DNA of 64,000 nt from Burkholderia sp. PAMC 26561 (GCF_001557535.2 NZ_CP014308.1:248001-312000); one strand, 5' to 3'. Numbered from the stretch's first letter, positions 37,436-46,625 are shown. The notes: generated from the letters alone by a model not told the origin. Translations and numbers: made by a program.

Positions 37436-38251
37436 TTACTGAGCCCTCTTTGCTGCAATCCCAGGATAGAACCGCTCAACAGCCTCTGTGAACGTCGCGC
37501 GCGAAAACTGACCCAGATGCACCGATAACAATCGGCCTTTCGCGTCATAAAAAAGCGTAGTGGGATAGGCGTTCGCCGACACCGCCCTTGCAACTCCAAG
37601 TCCGGGATCGAGCAGCGCGTTGCAGATATGAATATTGTGAGACGTGAGGTAATCGGTTACTGCCTCGGGCTTTTCGCCCTGATTGACGAACACGATGTCG
37701 AGCCCCGAATTGCTCGCCTGCGCGTCGGCCAGAACTGGCAGCTCCGCCTGACAAGGCCGGCACCACGTTGCCCATAGATTCACAATCGTCGGTTTGCCGT
37801 CGCCTATGGTTAGTGGGCGAATAGAGCCGTCGACGTCGACAAGCGAGACAGCCGGAATGTTCTCGGGCAGCCTTGAAAAATCCATTGCTACCGTAGCGGT
37901 GCTCCAGACTAGAGCGCCGGTTACGACTGCCGCTGACAACGGCATGCGCACCGCACGGCGGCGCAAAAGGAACCAGGACACAACGCACGCCCCGGCGATC
38001 AGGCCCGGGATCGGATCGGATCCGCGATCGCGGAGGTCGAGGATCTTGAGTAGATCTTCTTTATAGGCGGGAAGGTAGCGCAGGGCGAACGACGCCCGCG
38101 CGACCACCAATCCGATGAAGACGCTGGTGAACAGGGCATTGTCCACGTGGGCACGGCCCCTTCCAAGAAACCGTCCAGCAAATAAAGAAATCACGACGCT
38201 AAAAAACAAAATTAGTGGTGGTACGGGTAGCGTAAAAAAGCCAAAGTTCAT
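37436..38251 (-). CDS. Membrane-anchored TlpA-like thiol:disulfide oxidoreductase
   Basis: 271 residues from the ATG at 38251. The N-terminal ~125 residues contain several membrane spans similar to the prolipoprotein diacylglyceryl transferase-like membrane domain found fused to thioredoxins. The C-terminal half is a periplasmic thioredoxin fold with WATWCRPCQAELPVL (Cys164/Cys167) and the cis-Pro NAYPTTLFYDAKG. It reduces or isomerises disulfides outside the cytoplasm. Co-oriented with the DUF302 and exported protein genes, it may serve their maturation or a periplasmic stress role. Confidence 0.88.
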   Translation of the reverse strand: MNFGFFTLPVPPLILFFSVVISLFAGRFLGRGRAHVDNALFTSVFIGLVVARASFALRYLPAYKEDLLKILDLRDRGSDPIPGLIAGACVVSWFLLRRRAVRMPLSAAVVTGALVWSTATVAMDFSRLPENIPAVSLVDVDGSIRPLTIGDGKPTIVNLWATWCRPCQAELPVLADAQASNSGLDIVFVNQGEKPEAVTDYLTSHNIHICNALLDPGLGVARAVSANAYPTTLFYDAKGRLLSVHLGQFSRATFTEAVERFYPGIAAKRAQ

Positions 38252-38545
38252 TTGGTACTGCCCGTTAGATGATGGATTGAGGAGCCTGCGCAGACGCCAA
38301 TAAGTGCCCGTGCGAAGCCGAAAGTGTACGACGGACGGATTGCCGTGCTTATGCCGCATCGTCGCATTGGTATGCGCAATCGTCTCAAGATGCCTTGTCG
38401 ATTGCCGTCCAGCCTTGCGAGACTTGACGTTTTAGCATTGCTAAGATGTTGCTGCGAGGTCGAGTGTTCCAATGGGGATGCGCTCGCGATGGTTTGCTGA
38501 TGTAGCGGTTAGTCAGGGTCCGCTTGCCGATGCTTGCGACCCTGA

Positions 38546-38745
38546 GCCAGCGATCTCAATCTGCTGACCGCAGCCATCGTGCTTTGGAATACCATCCATC
38601 TGGAGCGAGCTACAAGTGCCTTGAGCGGTTGCCGCGCTCGATTCGGAAGCCGTCAGGGAAAGTGTACGTGCCATTAAGGAACGGCGGCCGCCTCGCTTCA
38701 AGGCTCGACAGGAAGCAGAGACCCGCTCAAGTTGTGGGCTTCTAA
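38546..38745 (+). mobile_element. Tn3-family transposase C-terminal remnant
   Basis: Plus-strand translation gives ASDLNLLTAAIVLWNTIHLE followed by RATSALS, the conserved C-terminal block of Tn3-family TnpA. The final LSPLGWEHINLTGDY-type motif is only faintly visible before a stop near 38743. The upstream transposase is missing and no 38-bp terminal repeat was recognised. Confidence 0.75.
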
Positions 38746-38761
38746 TTAAAGGATTCACTAT

Positions 38762-39260
38762 GTCACGAGTATCCCGCGCTTGCCGGAAAAGCGGAAGACG
38801 AACGGGTGACCACTGAACCGATCACGTCGAGAACACTTTGCACCATCGCTGCGAGGCTGTTGAAGCCCGCACGCATGTCGGTGACGCCCGCGACCAGCCA
38901 CACACGTGTCCAGTTGGTGGTACCAGCGTCATTGACGCATCACACAAGTAAGCCAACGCGACGCGCAGCACGTCGAAATCAGGAGTGTCTTCGAGCGGAC
39001 CCGAACCGCTTAGCGCTCCACCTTGATGGTTGGGTGCTGCGTTAACGACGGCGTGATCTGCGCGGGAGAAATGGAGAAATGATTCTGGCGCAGGCGACCG
39101 CGTCTTCGGTGGCGCAGGCGAACGTTGGCGTCACCACTCGCGACCATGTTCTTGTTCAGACCGTGTTCCTTAGCAACATCAGCGATCGAAAGTTCCGGGT
39201 CGTTAGCTTGCGCCAGCACCATCTCCCGGAATTCTTGTGTGTAGTTCCTTAAGCCGCGGC
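38762..39260 (-). mobile_element. IS66-family TnpA/TnpB remnants
   Basis: Minus strand. About 39010-39260 encodes NYTQEFREMVLAQANDPELS and IADVAKEHGLNKNMV, the IS66 TnpA N-terminus, after which the sequence degenerates. About 38790-38945 encodes TRVWLVAGVTDMRAGFNSLA, the IS66 TnpB signature, followed after a frameshift by FVFRFSGKRG. Both genes are truncated, and TnpB ends where the Tn3 remnant begins, suggesting insertion or recombination between two elements. Confidence 0.75.
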
Positions 39261-39354
39261 GGCGGACGCGGTGCGCTCACATGGAGCATGCAGATGCCGC
39301 GTCGCTATGAACAGACGGTGCTGCACACTCGCTTAATGCCAGCCTTCGGGCTCC

Positions 39355-39647
39355 AGAACATAACAAGCCGCCGTGATCTCAACAACGATCCGACGTTCGT
39401 CGCGGCGGAGTCCTGATCAACATCCGCGAATAGCGTTACTCCGTGCGAGGCTCGGGCTACCTTGAACCGCGACACTGTTTTCTGTATGTCGTATTTGCTT
39501 TGAAAGCGAAGCATGGAGCGAGGACGCTATGCCAAAATTTCAGCCTGTGCGGTCATAGCTAAGGTCATCCAATAGACGATTAGCACAGCTGCGATGTACG
39601 CGCGGCGTTTGGAACTGCAAGGAAGTCGCAAAAATAGCATAAGTCAT
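39355..39647 (-). pseudogene. Decayed duplicate of the DUF302 gene
   Basis: Encodes FQSKYDIQKTVSRFKVARAS and HGVTLFADVDQDSAATN, matching the intact DUF302 protein at 36848-37360. Upstream, in a shifted frame, the signal peptide is still readable (VLIVYWMTLAMTAQA against the intact LFVAFCMTSAMTAHA). A TAG stop follows the signal, and the 3' half after SPKAG is replaced by unrelated sequence. The old start is near 39647. Confidence 0.82.
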
Positions 39648-39732
39648 TGTCCTGTCGTCGGTGGAGGTTTACCCCTGATGTTGGTATCCATAGCAACCGC
39701 CACCAAAACAGCCACGCCAAAACGATGAGTAT

Positions 39733-39775
39733 TCTTTGCTGCTTCCAAGGATTAATTCATTCAACGCCTGGCTGT
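39733..39775 (-). pseudogene. Fragment of the TlpA-like gene 3' end
   Basis: About 40 bp resembling the last codons of the intact TlpA-like gene (CTTTGCTGC...CCAAGGAT...TCAACGCC against CTTTGCTGC...CCAGGATA...TCAACAGCC). It lies in the right place and orientation relative to the DUF302 duplicate, so one event copied both. Short and divergent, so support comes mainly from synteny. Confidence 0.5.
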
Positions 39776-39895
39776 TAGACCGCGCCACTGGACGAGGCGC
39801 TCAAAGTGCACAAGAGGTGCCGTCAGCCACAGCGCCAAGACCAGCAACCCTCGGGAATCGCTGGTGCCTCGCTTGTGTTGCTTAAGAATTTCTTT

Positions 39896-40807
39896 TTAGG
39901 CGTTGCCCAATTTTTTTACTTGGACTCGTTGCTGCGGGAGGGCTTTGGCTTTTCCACGAGCAACGACAACGCCTGATACGGCCAGAACGAAACCGATGAT
40001 CTGAACAAATGTTAATTTTTCCCCGAATATGAACCAAGCCTCGGCCGCGGCGAGTGCAGGTACCGCCAGCAACAACGTACTCATCTTGGCGGCTCCTTGA
40101 GATCGAACCATCCAAATCAGCAGCAATACAGCGCCGACCGAAAGTCCTACGACAGACCATATTAAACTAAACCAAACAATGGGCAAGTTATCCCATCGAC
40201 CAAACGAACCAAAAAACATCCCAACTAGAGCAACCATTGCTCCGCCGACATTTTGGATGCTTCCGGATACGCGTACCCCGTCACTGGATAGTCTCCCACG
40301 CTGAATGATGGTTCCAGCTGTCATGCCGATTACAGCAGTTATTGCGGCGACGATATTAGAAACGCCAATATGACCATAGCCGTTATTGCTGAGCGCTGGA
40401 GCGAGCACACAAACGACGCCGGCAAAGGCCGTCGCCAGACCGGCCAACGTACGAGTCGGCGGTACCTCGCGGTCGATAAAGAAAAGCGCCGCCGCGGTTA
40501 CCAACGGCTGCATGCTACCCATCAAAGACATTATTCCTGCCGGCATTCCACGGGCCACCGTCCAGTAAGCCGCGCATAGATAGACGCCGTGTAGCAGCGC
40601 ACCGGCGCTCAGATGGAGTAGTAACTGCTTGGGAGATGGCCACTTTTCCTTCATCAGAAGGGCGATCCCACCGAGCAGACCCGCACTCAACATCATCCGA
40701 ACGAACAAAAACGTGCCCAAGGACGCGTGCGACACAATTGCACGTGCAACGACAAGTCCCGTGGACCACATGAGGACGAATATGACTGGTCCAACGACGT
40801 TAAGCAT
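39896..40807 (-). CDS. EamA/DMT-family transporter
   Basis: 303 residues from the ATG at 40807, behind AGGAG. Ten membrane spans in two EamA repeats, beginning MLNVVGPVIFVLMWSTGLVV (RhaT/YdcZ-like start) and with a second repeat containing VPALAAAEAWFIFGEKL followed by FVQIIGFVLAVSGV. Such drug/metabolite exporters move amino acids, sugars or metabolites out of the cell. The substrate is unknown and no regulator is adjacent. Confidence 0.92.
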   Translation of the reverse strand: MLNVVGPVIFVLMWSTGLVVARAIVSHASLGTFLFVRMMLSAGLLGGIALLMKEKWPSPKQLLLHLSAGALLHGVYLCAAYWTVARGMPAGIMSLMGSMQPLVTAAALFFIDREVPPTRTLAGLATAFAGVVCVLAPALSNNGYGHIGVSNIVAAITAVIGMTAGTIIQRGRLSSDGVRVSGSIQNVGGAMVALVGMFFGSFGRWDNLPIVWFSLIWSVVGLSVGAVLLLIWMVRSQGAAKMSTLLLAVPALAAAEAWFIFGEKLTFVQIIGFVLAVSGVVVARGKAKALPQQRVQVKKLGNA

Positions 40808-41592
40808 ATCGTACGAACTCCTGTTTGGCGCGCAGAAACGCTCACGCTGACCTTTGAGATTGCGGTGTAATGGACCCGAGTAGCGCGTCACAAATTGCTC
40901 GACAAAAAGTCCCCCGATGTAGGAGGTCATCGCAGAACGAATGTACGCACGTATGAAGCAGATGGGAATGCGGCGGCGAATCATCCGGCTGCTCGTTCCG
41001 CTCAATATGTTTATTCGACGCCAGCGTTGCTGTTATGCGCGCTGTGCGCGAGTCCACCTGTAACCGATCATGCGATCGAGTGCTGGCTTGTTGCATAGAA
41101 CCGGAAAATGTCTCCGATAAGAGGATCGGACCGAAAGAGTTCGGCCGTCAAACCTTCGACCGGCGCTTAAATGCAAGATGGCGTGATAGTCCACCCCAGC
41201 CATGCCGTCCGGTCGTTCGTGTCCCGCCTAGCGATTGTCGGGCGAACGGCCGCGCCAGAACCGCCGATACATTTTTTTGTGTGCGTCCCCGGAAGAGTGC
41301 CACACGGTGATTTCTACCTTCCGTCGCGAAAGTGGCGTGATTCGATTGGAGTTTAAGCCGCAACAGTTCTAAAGTTCTTTCTATGGAATCGTCATGCGCA
41401 GCCCGGTTTAGTCGTACAGAGCCTTAAAAAGACAGCGGATATTCGAATGAGCTTCTTGAACATGAATTTGAGCCGGAACAGCAGTCCTAGTTAAGACGTC
41501 TACATGTAGTCTTCGGTCACGCAGGTCGACTTTGAATCTCGGTCAAGCTTTGAACTTGACATCGCTCCAAGCAGGACTAACAAAAGGCAGCT
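40808..41592. other. Intergenic region upstream of the nitrile hydratase-like cluster
   Basis: 785 bp without a recognisable gene; open frames on both strands look like shadows. The last ~60 bp holds TTGACA at 41557 with no good -10, and AAGG before the ATG at 41593. No cobalt riboswitch-like structure was evident by eye. Confidence 0.4.
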
Positions 41593-42063
41593 ATGACAAC
41601 ACCTGGTTTCCCTCATTTGAGTCGCGCACAAGGTGCGTCATCGCAACAGACGCTTTCCCGGCGGTCATGGCTAAAGGCGTTAGCTGCTAGTGGCGCCGCC
41701 GTTGCGATGGGCTACAGTGCCTTTGCCTCGGCAAGAGCTCTTGAGCTACCCATTTCCGGAGTCGTCAACCGAGACGGGCGCGTTTCCCCCTTTAAAGTCG
41801 GCGATCAAGTCGCGGTTTCTATGCGCTATCCGATCGGGCACTACCGGACGCCTTTCTATCTTCGCGGCAAGCAGGGATTGGTCGTCCGGGTAGTCGACCA
41901 GCACGTCAATCCAGAGGAAGAGGCATTCGGGCGGAATGCAGGTAGCCCGCTTTGGGTTTATCAGGTCCGATTCTCTCAAAGGGATTTGTGGCCCGACTAT
42001 ACGGGCGCGAGCGAAGACCATCTCCAACTTGAAACTTTTGAAAACTGGCTTGAAAAGGCTTAG
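41593..42063 (+). CDS. Nitrile hydratase beta-C/thiocyanate hydrolase alpha-like subunit with Tat signal
   Basis: 156 residues. The N-terminus has a twin-arginine signal, LSRRSWLKALAASGAAVAMG (Arg23-Arg24), with possible cleavage after ASA near residue 47. The mature ~105 residues match the SH3-like C-terminal domain of nitrile hydratase beta: FKVGDQVAVSMRYPIGHYRT, GKQGLVVRVVDQHVNPEEEA and PLWVYQVRFSQRDLWPDY. A separate beta-C subunit is the thiocyanate hydrolase arrangement. It is followed after 10 bp by the metal-binding alpha subunit. A Tat signal is unusual here and implies periplasmic export of a folded, metal-loaded complex (inference). Confidence 0.85.
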   Translation: MTTPGFPHLSRAQGASSQQTLSRRSWLKALAASGAAVAMGYSAFASARALELPISGVVNRDGRVSPFKVGDQVAVSMRYPIGHYRTPFYLRGKQGLVVRVVDQHVNPEEEAFGRNAGSPLWVYQVRFSQRDLWPDYTGASEDHLQLETFENWLEKA

Positions 42064-42073
42064 GAGCTAAAAA

Positions 42074-42700
42074 ATGGCTGAAGAACACGTACACGATCAT
42101 TCGGAGCATGCGGCGATTGAGCATGACGATATGCCTAGCTACTATGCGATCCTCGAATTGTCGATTCGCGAACTGCTCATTGAGCGAGGCTTGATCACCG
42201 CCGATGAGGTACGTCACCAGATTGAGGTTCTCGACTCGAGATCGCCCACGCTTGGCGCGAAACTAGTTGCTCGCGCGTGGACGGACCCCAAGTTCAAGGA
42301 AAGGCTTCTTGCGAATGGGAATTCAGCCTCCGAAGAAATGGGAATCTCAATCTACGACGACACGCAGTTCACTGTTCTTGAAAACACCGATTCGGTTCAC
42401 AACCTCATTGTCTGTACGCTTTGTTCTTGTTACCCCCGCCCAGTATTGGGCTTGCCCCCAGATTGGTATAAAAGTAAGCCGTATCGCTCGAGAGCCGTAC
42501 GAGAACCGCGTTCCGTTCTCGCAGAGTTTGGCACTCATATCGCTGACAACGTCGAAGTGCGTGTCAACGACTCGACATCAAATCTGCGTTACTTAGTGTT
42601 GCCCGTCAGACCTAAGGGTACCGAGCACTACACGGAAGCACAGTTGGCTAAACTGGTTACGCGCGACACCATGATTGGTGTTTCCGTCCCGCACGCTTAA
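42074..42700 (+). CDS. Nitrile hydratase alpha/thiocyanate hydrolase gamma-like catalytic subunit
   Basis: 208 residues. The metal-claw motif is VCTLCSCYPRPVLG, with Cys114, Cys117, Ser118 and Cys119; the Thr in CTLCSC is the cobalt-type version. RSRAVREPRSVLAEFG and LVTRDTMIGVSVP are the other conserved blocks. The subunit binds Co(III) through oxidised cysteines and hydrates nitriles, or hydrolyses thiocyanate to carbonyl sulfide and ammonia. It lacks its own export signal, so any export would be by piggy-back on the Tat-tagged neighbour. The His-rich N-terminus (HVHDHSEH) might help metal loading. Nitrile versus thiocyanate specificity cannot be decided by eye. Confidence 0.9.
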   Translation: MAEEHVHDHSEHAAIEHDDMPSYYAILELSIRELLIERGLITADEVRHQIEVLDSRSPTLGAKLVARAWTDPKFKERLLANGNSASEEMGISIYDDTQFTVLENTDSVHNLIVCTLCSCYPRPVLGLPPDWYKSKPYRSRAVREPRSVLAEFGTHIADNVEVRVNDSTSNLRYLVLPVRPKGTEHYTEAQLAKLVTRDTMIGVSVPHA

Positions 42701-42713
42701 TAGGAGAGTGAAA

Positions 42714-43049
42714 GTGATCGATACATCGATGCTTGTCAAAAAGCTTGTCAACGACTTTGGCGGGACGGGCGCCCACGAGCCTGTTCCCATGGCTGAGCAC
42801 GAGCTTTTGCCATGGGAAAAACGCTGCCATGCACTCCTGGACGTTCTTGATTTTCACAAGATTGTGAACACCGAAGAGAAGCGCCGCGGTACAGAAGAAA
42901 TCGGAGCTGAGATGGCAGCGAAGCTGACGTACTACGAAAAGTGGATCGTGTCCGCATCGCACTGCCTACTGCAAAAAGGCGTGCTGACACCCGATGAAAT
43001 TGGACGTAAGACCAAGGAAGTTTCCGTCCGCCTCGGTGTCCCAGTTTAG
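42714..43049 (+). CDS. Nitrile hydratase beta-N/thiocyanate hydrolase beta-like subunit or activator
   Basis: 111 residues from the GTG at 42714, behind AGGAGAG. Helical domain with LLPWEKRCHALLDVLDFHKI and LTYYEKWIVSASHCLLQKGV then LTPDEI, the pattern of the N-terminal half of nitrile hydratase beta. The same fold is used by thiocyanate hydrolase beta and by the NhlE/P15K-type metallochaperones. Because the SH3 half of beta is a separate gene here, a structural beta-N subunit is expected. The position after alpha also fits an activator; it could serve either role. Confidence 0.8.
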   Translation: MIDTSMLVKKLVNDFGGTGAHEPVPMAEHELLPWEKRCHALLDVLDFHKIVNTEEKRRGTEEIGAEMAAKLTYYEKWIVSASHCLLQKGVLTPDEIGRKTKEVSVRLGVPV

Positions 43050-43365
43050 TCTCAATGTTTCGGAACTCTGAGACTCGACATCGGCGTGCGGTGTCTTGTG
43101 ACCGGGTTGATGGACCGGATATCGGCGGCTGTAGAAACTAGGTAACAGTCGCCGAGTCGGTGCTGCTATTCGACATTCCTTCAGCAACCGTGGATAACGC
43201 GCCTGCGCAATCCAGGCTTGGTTGCACATGGCTGGGTCTGGCACAAAACAACGATCGATCGCGCATCAAGCGTGCATTACCGGCGCACTTCGTTAGGCCG
43301 GCGGCATGAGACACAGACTGACTTGTTAATCTGATAGCGATGCTCACACTCTCAAGCGGGATATT
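43050..43365. other. Intergenic region between enzyme subunits and cobalt permease
   Basis: 316 bp with no supported gene or obvious terminator. The permease may have its own promoter here. Confidence 0.35.
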
Positions 43366-44421
43366 ATGTTTGCGCAGGTCATTGCCATTTTTAGTCAATC
43401 CAACAAGCCAATTCGTCGCAAGTTAGTTGGCACATACGGCTTCCTAATCGGCTTAAACATTGTAGCGTGGCTATGGGCCTTCATTGCATTCCGGTTACAT
43501 CCAGTTCTACTGGGCACCGCTTTGCTCGCTTATGGCTTTGGCTTACGCCATGCGGTAGACGCGGACCACATCGCGGCGATTGATAATGTGACGCGCAAAT
43601 TGATGCAAGATGGCAAACGCCCGGTCACTGTTGGTTTGTTCTTTTCCCTCGGACATTCAAGCGTCGTTATTTTGGTTTCCGTAGCGGTCGCTGTTATAGC
43701 CACCGCGATGACGGGTCGTTTCGCGCAGTATAAGGCGATCGGGGCAATAGTTAGCACGTCAGTATCGACGCTTTTCCTGCTCACGGTTGCCTTGATGAAC
43801 GTGCTTATTCTTATTTCGATCCTGAAAACTTTGCGTAGGGTGAGGGGTGGAGGCGCCTACGTCGACGACGAATTTGACGCACTACTTTCAAAGCGCGGTC
43901 TTATCTCCCGGATACTCCGGCGGGTGTTTCGTTTTGTCAGCGCAAGCTGGCATATGTTTCCGCTTGGCTTCCTCTTCGGGTTGGGATTCGATACCTCAAG
44001 CGAGATATCGTTGCTCGGCCTGTCTGCGGACCAGGCAGCGCACGGGCTGTCACCTTGGGCGATTATGGTATTTCCGCTTCTTTTCAGCGCAGGTATGTCG
44101 CTCGTTGACACAGTTGATGGCCACCTGATGCTCGGCGCCTATGGTTGGGCTTATCTACAACCGCTTCGAAAAATTTACTACAATGCAACGATAACGCTTA
44201 TCTCTGTCGCGGTGGCGATCATTGTAGGCGGCGTCGAAGCGCTTGGGTTGATCGCTGATAGGTTTAAGCCACAGGGTCAATTGTGGGATATCGTGGGTGC
44301 TTTGAACGAGAATTTCGGCACTTTAGGTTATGTGATCATAGGTGTGTTTATCTTTAGCTGGTTCGTCTCCGGTTGGATCCACCGCCGTCAAACGTTCAAC
44401 ACTAACGAGCTCAAGGGATAG
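43366..44421 (+). CDS. NiCoT-family nickel/cobalt permease (HoxN/NixA/NhlF)
   Basis: 351 residues with ~8 membrane spans. The family signature RHAVDADHIAAIDN (residues 61-74) in the second span binds the metal; FSLGHSSVVILVSVAVAV and LGFDTSSEISLLG are the other NiCoT motifs. It imports Co2+ or Ni2+ across the inner membrane. NhlF, a member of this family, sits beside the cobalt nitrile hydratase of Rhodococcus. Here it follows a CTLCSC-type enzyme by 316 bp on the same strand, so a cobalt role is likely. Confidence 0.93.
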   Translation: MFAQVIAIFSQSNKPIRRKLVGTYGFLIGLNIVAWLWAFIAFRLHPVLLGTALLAYGFGLRHAVDADHIAAIDNVTRKLMQDGKRPVTVGLFFSLGHSSVVILVSVAVAVIATAMTGRFAQYKAIGAIVSTSVSTLFLLTVALMNVLILISILKTLRRVRGGGAYVDDEFDALLSKRGLISRILRRVFRFVSASWHMFPLGFLFGLGFDTSSEISLLGLSADQAAHGLSPWAIMVFPLLFSAGMSLVDTVDGHLMLGAYGWAYLQPLRKIYYNATITLISVAVAIIVGGVEALGLIADRFKPQGQLWDIVGALNENFGTLGYVIIGVFIFSWFVSGWIHRRQTFNTNELKG

Positions 44422-44725
44422 TGTGAAAGGGGCGACTGGTCTGCTTGAAAGATCGCTAACGCAAGCGATGAAAACTTCGCTCCGCTGGCGCGCACTCCCG
44501 GCGCGGGACGTCCAGATCATGGTCGCACTTGCGTGAGGTTCGTTTTCAACGCAAATTCTGCGTGGAGGGAATATTGCTGCTTCCGTAGGAGGCTTCGGTG
44601 CAATTGTTAAGAACAGTAACGATCGTTCAGCGCGGTCAGGACGCCCTTGCAGAAATTGGCGCAAGCCATTTTTGCATGGCCTAGGTGTTATGCTCCGGTT
44701 TCCGCGCAGATAAGCGAGCGATTCG
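44422..44725. other. Intergenic region upstream of AraC regulator
   Basis: 304 bp, nothing recognised beyond ordinary promoter space. Confidence 0.35.
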
Positions 44726-45643
44726 ATGGATGCACTTGACCGGTTGATCGAGCTAAGCCGTCTTAGAGGGTCGCTGCAAAAGCGCTGCCTTTTAGGCGGA
44801 GACTGGTCCCTCGACCACGCCCGGATGCCCGACGGCGAAGCGCTGTTTCACGTCGTTGTCAGCGGGGAGTGCGTTCTTCGACTACGCGACGGTCCCGAAA
44901 CTGTGCTACGTGCTGGTCACATCGCCATGCTGCCGCGCGGCGATGCACACGTGTTATCTGTGCATCGTCGGGTAGGCGCCGACGTCCACACTTCCGCCTT
45001 GACAAGTCACTTCAATGGCGCGGTCACAGTAAGCACAAACAGTCAAACGAATGATCCGGACATTGACCTGTTATGCGGAAGGTTTGACTATTTGCCGAAT
45101 GCGCTCTTGATCGCTGTCCTACCTGATATTGTTGTCGCGCCCTTTTTGAGCGGTAATGTAAGCGATCTGGCAAGTATTGTAGGAATTATGCGAAGGGAAG
45201 CCGACCAGGCTGGGCCTGGCGCACTTTCAATTGTGTCCGCGCTATGTACCGCGTTGTTTGCCATGATGCTACGGGCACATGTCGCGCTTCAACCGGCATC
45301 GGTGGACATATTGACATTGCTTGCCAGCCCGCGTATTGGGGCCTCCGTCATCGCCATGCTTGAGCGCCCTGCGGAAAAATGGACGATCGAACTGCTTGCG
45401 GAACGCTCAGCGATGTCACGCGCCACGTACACTCGTGCTTTTTCCGCTTTGAGCGTCGATTCGCCGATGGTCCTGCTCGCTCGCATACGGATGCAACTCG
45501 CCGGTATGCTTCTTTCTCGAACCTTAAAACCCATCGCCGAAATAGCGGATGATGTTGGTTACCAGTCAGAATCCGCGTTTAGCAAAAAATTTAAGGACGC
45601 CTTCGGGGTAGGCCCAGGGCTATTCCGGCAAACGCGTGTTTGA
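44726..45643 (+). CDS. AraC-family regulator with cupin N-domain
   Basis: 305 residues. The N-terminal cupin (AraC_binding_2/cupin_6 type) includes EALFHVVVSGECVLRL and LRAGHIAMLPRGDAHVL. The C-terminal ~100 residues form the HTH pair (ELLAERSAMSRATYTRAFSA; IAEIADDVGYQSESAFSKKF). This subtype often controls detoxification or catabolic operons. It lies between the nitrile hydratase/cobalt set and the convergent cyanase operon and could regulate the former. The inducer is unknown. Confidence 0.92.
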   Translation: MDALDRLIELSRLRGSLQKRCLLGGDWSLDHARMPDGEALFHVVVSGECVLRLRDGPETVLRAGHIAMLPRGDAHVLSVHRRVGADVHTSALTSHFNGAVTVSTNSQTNDPDIDLLCGRFDYLPNALLIAVLPDIVVAPFLSGNVSDLASIVGIMRREADQAGPGALSIVSALCTALFAMMLRAHVALQPASVDILTLLASPRIGASVIAMLERPAEKWTIELLAERSAMSRATYTRAFSALSVDSPMVLLARIRMQLAGMLLSRTLKPIAEIADDVGYQSESAFSKKFKDAFGVGPGLFRQTRV

Positions 45644-45919
45644 TTGGACGAGTCGACAAGCCTTGCTACAAATCCGTCGAGCTAGCTTGGGCTCTGGCGT
45701 TCGGGATAAGTCGTCAACATCGTGCCGACGCGGTAACGGAGTGCCGTGGCGCGGGCGTACTATCTCTTGTTGGCCCTCATGTTAATTGAGTTGAGCCTTA
45801 TAAAAGCGAAACCCCTTAAATTCGACACCTTCGAGCCGAAAAGCACCCCTTGGTTTCGTCGAAGTTAATTATATCGACGCCGATGAATGTCGTCAGCAAA
45901 GGGAAAATGGCCCTACCGG

Positions 45920-46612
45920 CTATTGTCCACACGCCAGGTTTGCAGGAACGGCGATGTCCATCATCGCGGGATTCGGCAGACGAAGCCCTTCCATAGTGGC
46001 GACATATTCGCTTTCAGTCCTGCCGGCCAGACGAGGATTAAGCCGACGCTCATCGCCTATGGTCGACGCTGTGCAGCCTTTATAGTCATGCGCCGGGTAG
46101 AGCACGGTTTCGTCGGGCAACGTAAAGAGCTTATTGACGATTGAATCCCAGGAGCGGCGGGCATCCCCGCCCTGGAAGTCGGTGCGGCCGCTGCCGCGAA
46201 TCAGCAATACGTCGCCGCTAAAAACGGCTTGCGGCTTTGCCGGATTCAGTACAAAACTGAACGATTCATCGGTATGGCCCGGCGTATAGATCGCCTTCAG
46301 TTCAATCCCATCCACCTTCAGCAGATCGCCCTCACGCACACGTTGCGACACACACAGCGCTTTGGACATGTCGCCCATGATCGTCACGCAACCCGTTGCA
46401 TCACGCAAGTCACCTAGTGCTGTGATGTGATCGGCGTGCGTATGGGTATCAATCGCGTGAACGAGTCGCGCACCCATGGCGTTAATCGCCGCCACGTAGG
46501 TCTCCGACTGCGATTTGACGGGATCGATGATCAGCGCCTCGCCATTTTCGCGCGATACCAAAAGGTACGTGAATGTGCTTGACGCTGGATCGAAGAACTG
46601 TCGGAAGATCAT
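45920..46612 (-). CDS. MBL-fold hydrolase, persulfide dioxygenase (ETHE1)-like
   Basis: 230 residues from the ATG at 46612, where family similarity begins (MIFRQFFDPASSTFTYLL). Metal site: THTHADH, the GHTDES histidine and SGDVLLI aspartate; DETVLYPAHDYKG is the closing motif. Length and motifs fit ETHE1/Blh sulfur dioxygenases, which oxidise glutathione persulfide to sulfite with one Fe(II). Following cyanase by 13 bp in the same operon, it suggests that sulfane sulfur is released while the pathway runs, as expected from thiocyanate or another S-C-N substrate. Confidence 0.85.
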   Translation of the reverse strand: MIFRQFFDPASSTFTYLLVSRENGEALIIDPVKSQSETYVAAINAMGARLVHAIDTHTHADHITALGDLRDATGCVTIMGDMSKALCVSQRVREGDLLKVDGIELKAIYTPGHTDESFSFVLNPAKPQAVFSGDVLLIRGSGRTDFQGGDARRSWDSIVNKLFTLPDETVLYPAHDYKGCTASTIGDERRLNPRLAGRTESEYVATMEGLRLPNPAMMDIAVPANLACGQ

Positions 46613-46625
46613 TTTGGAAGGCCGC

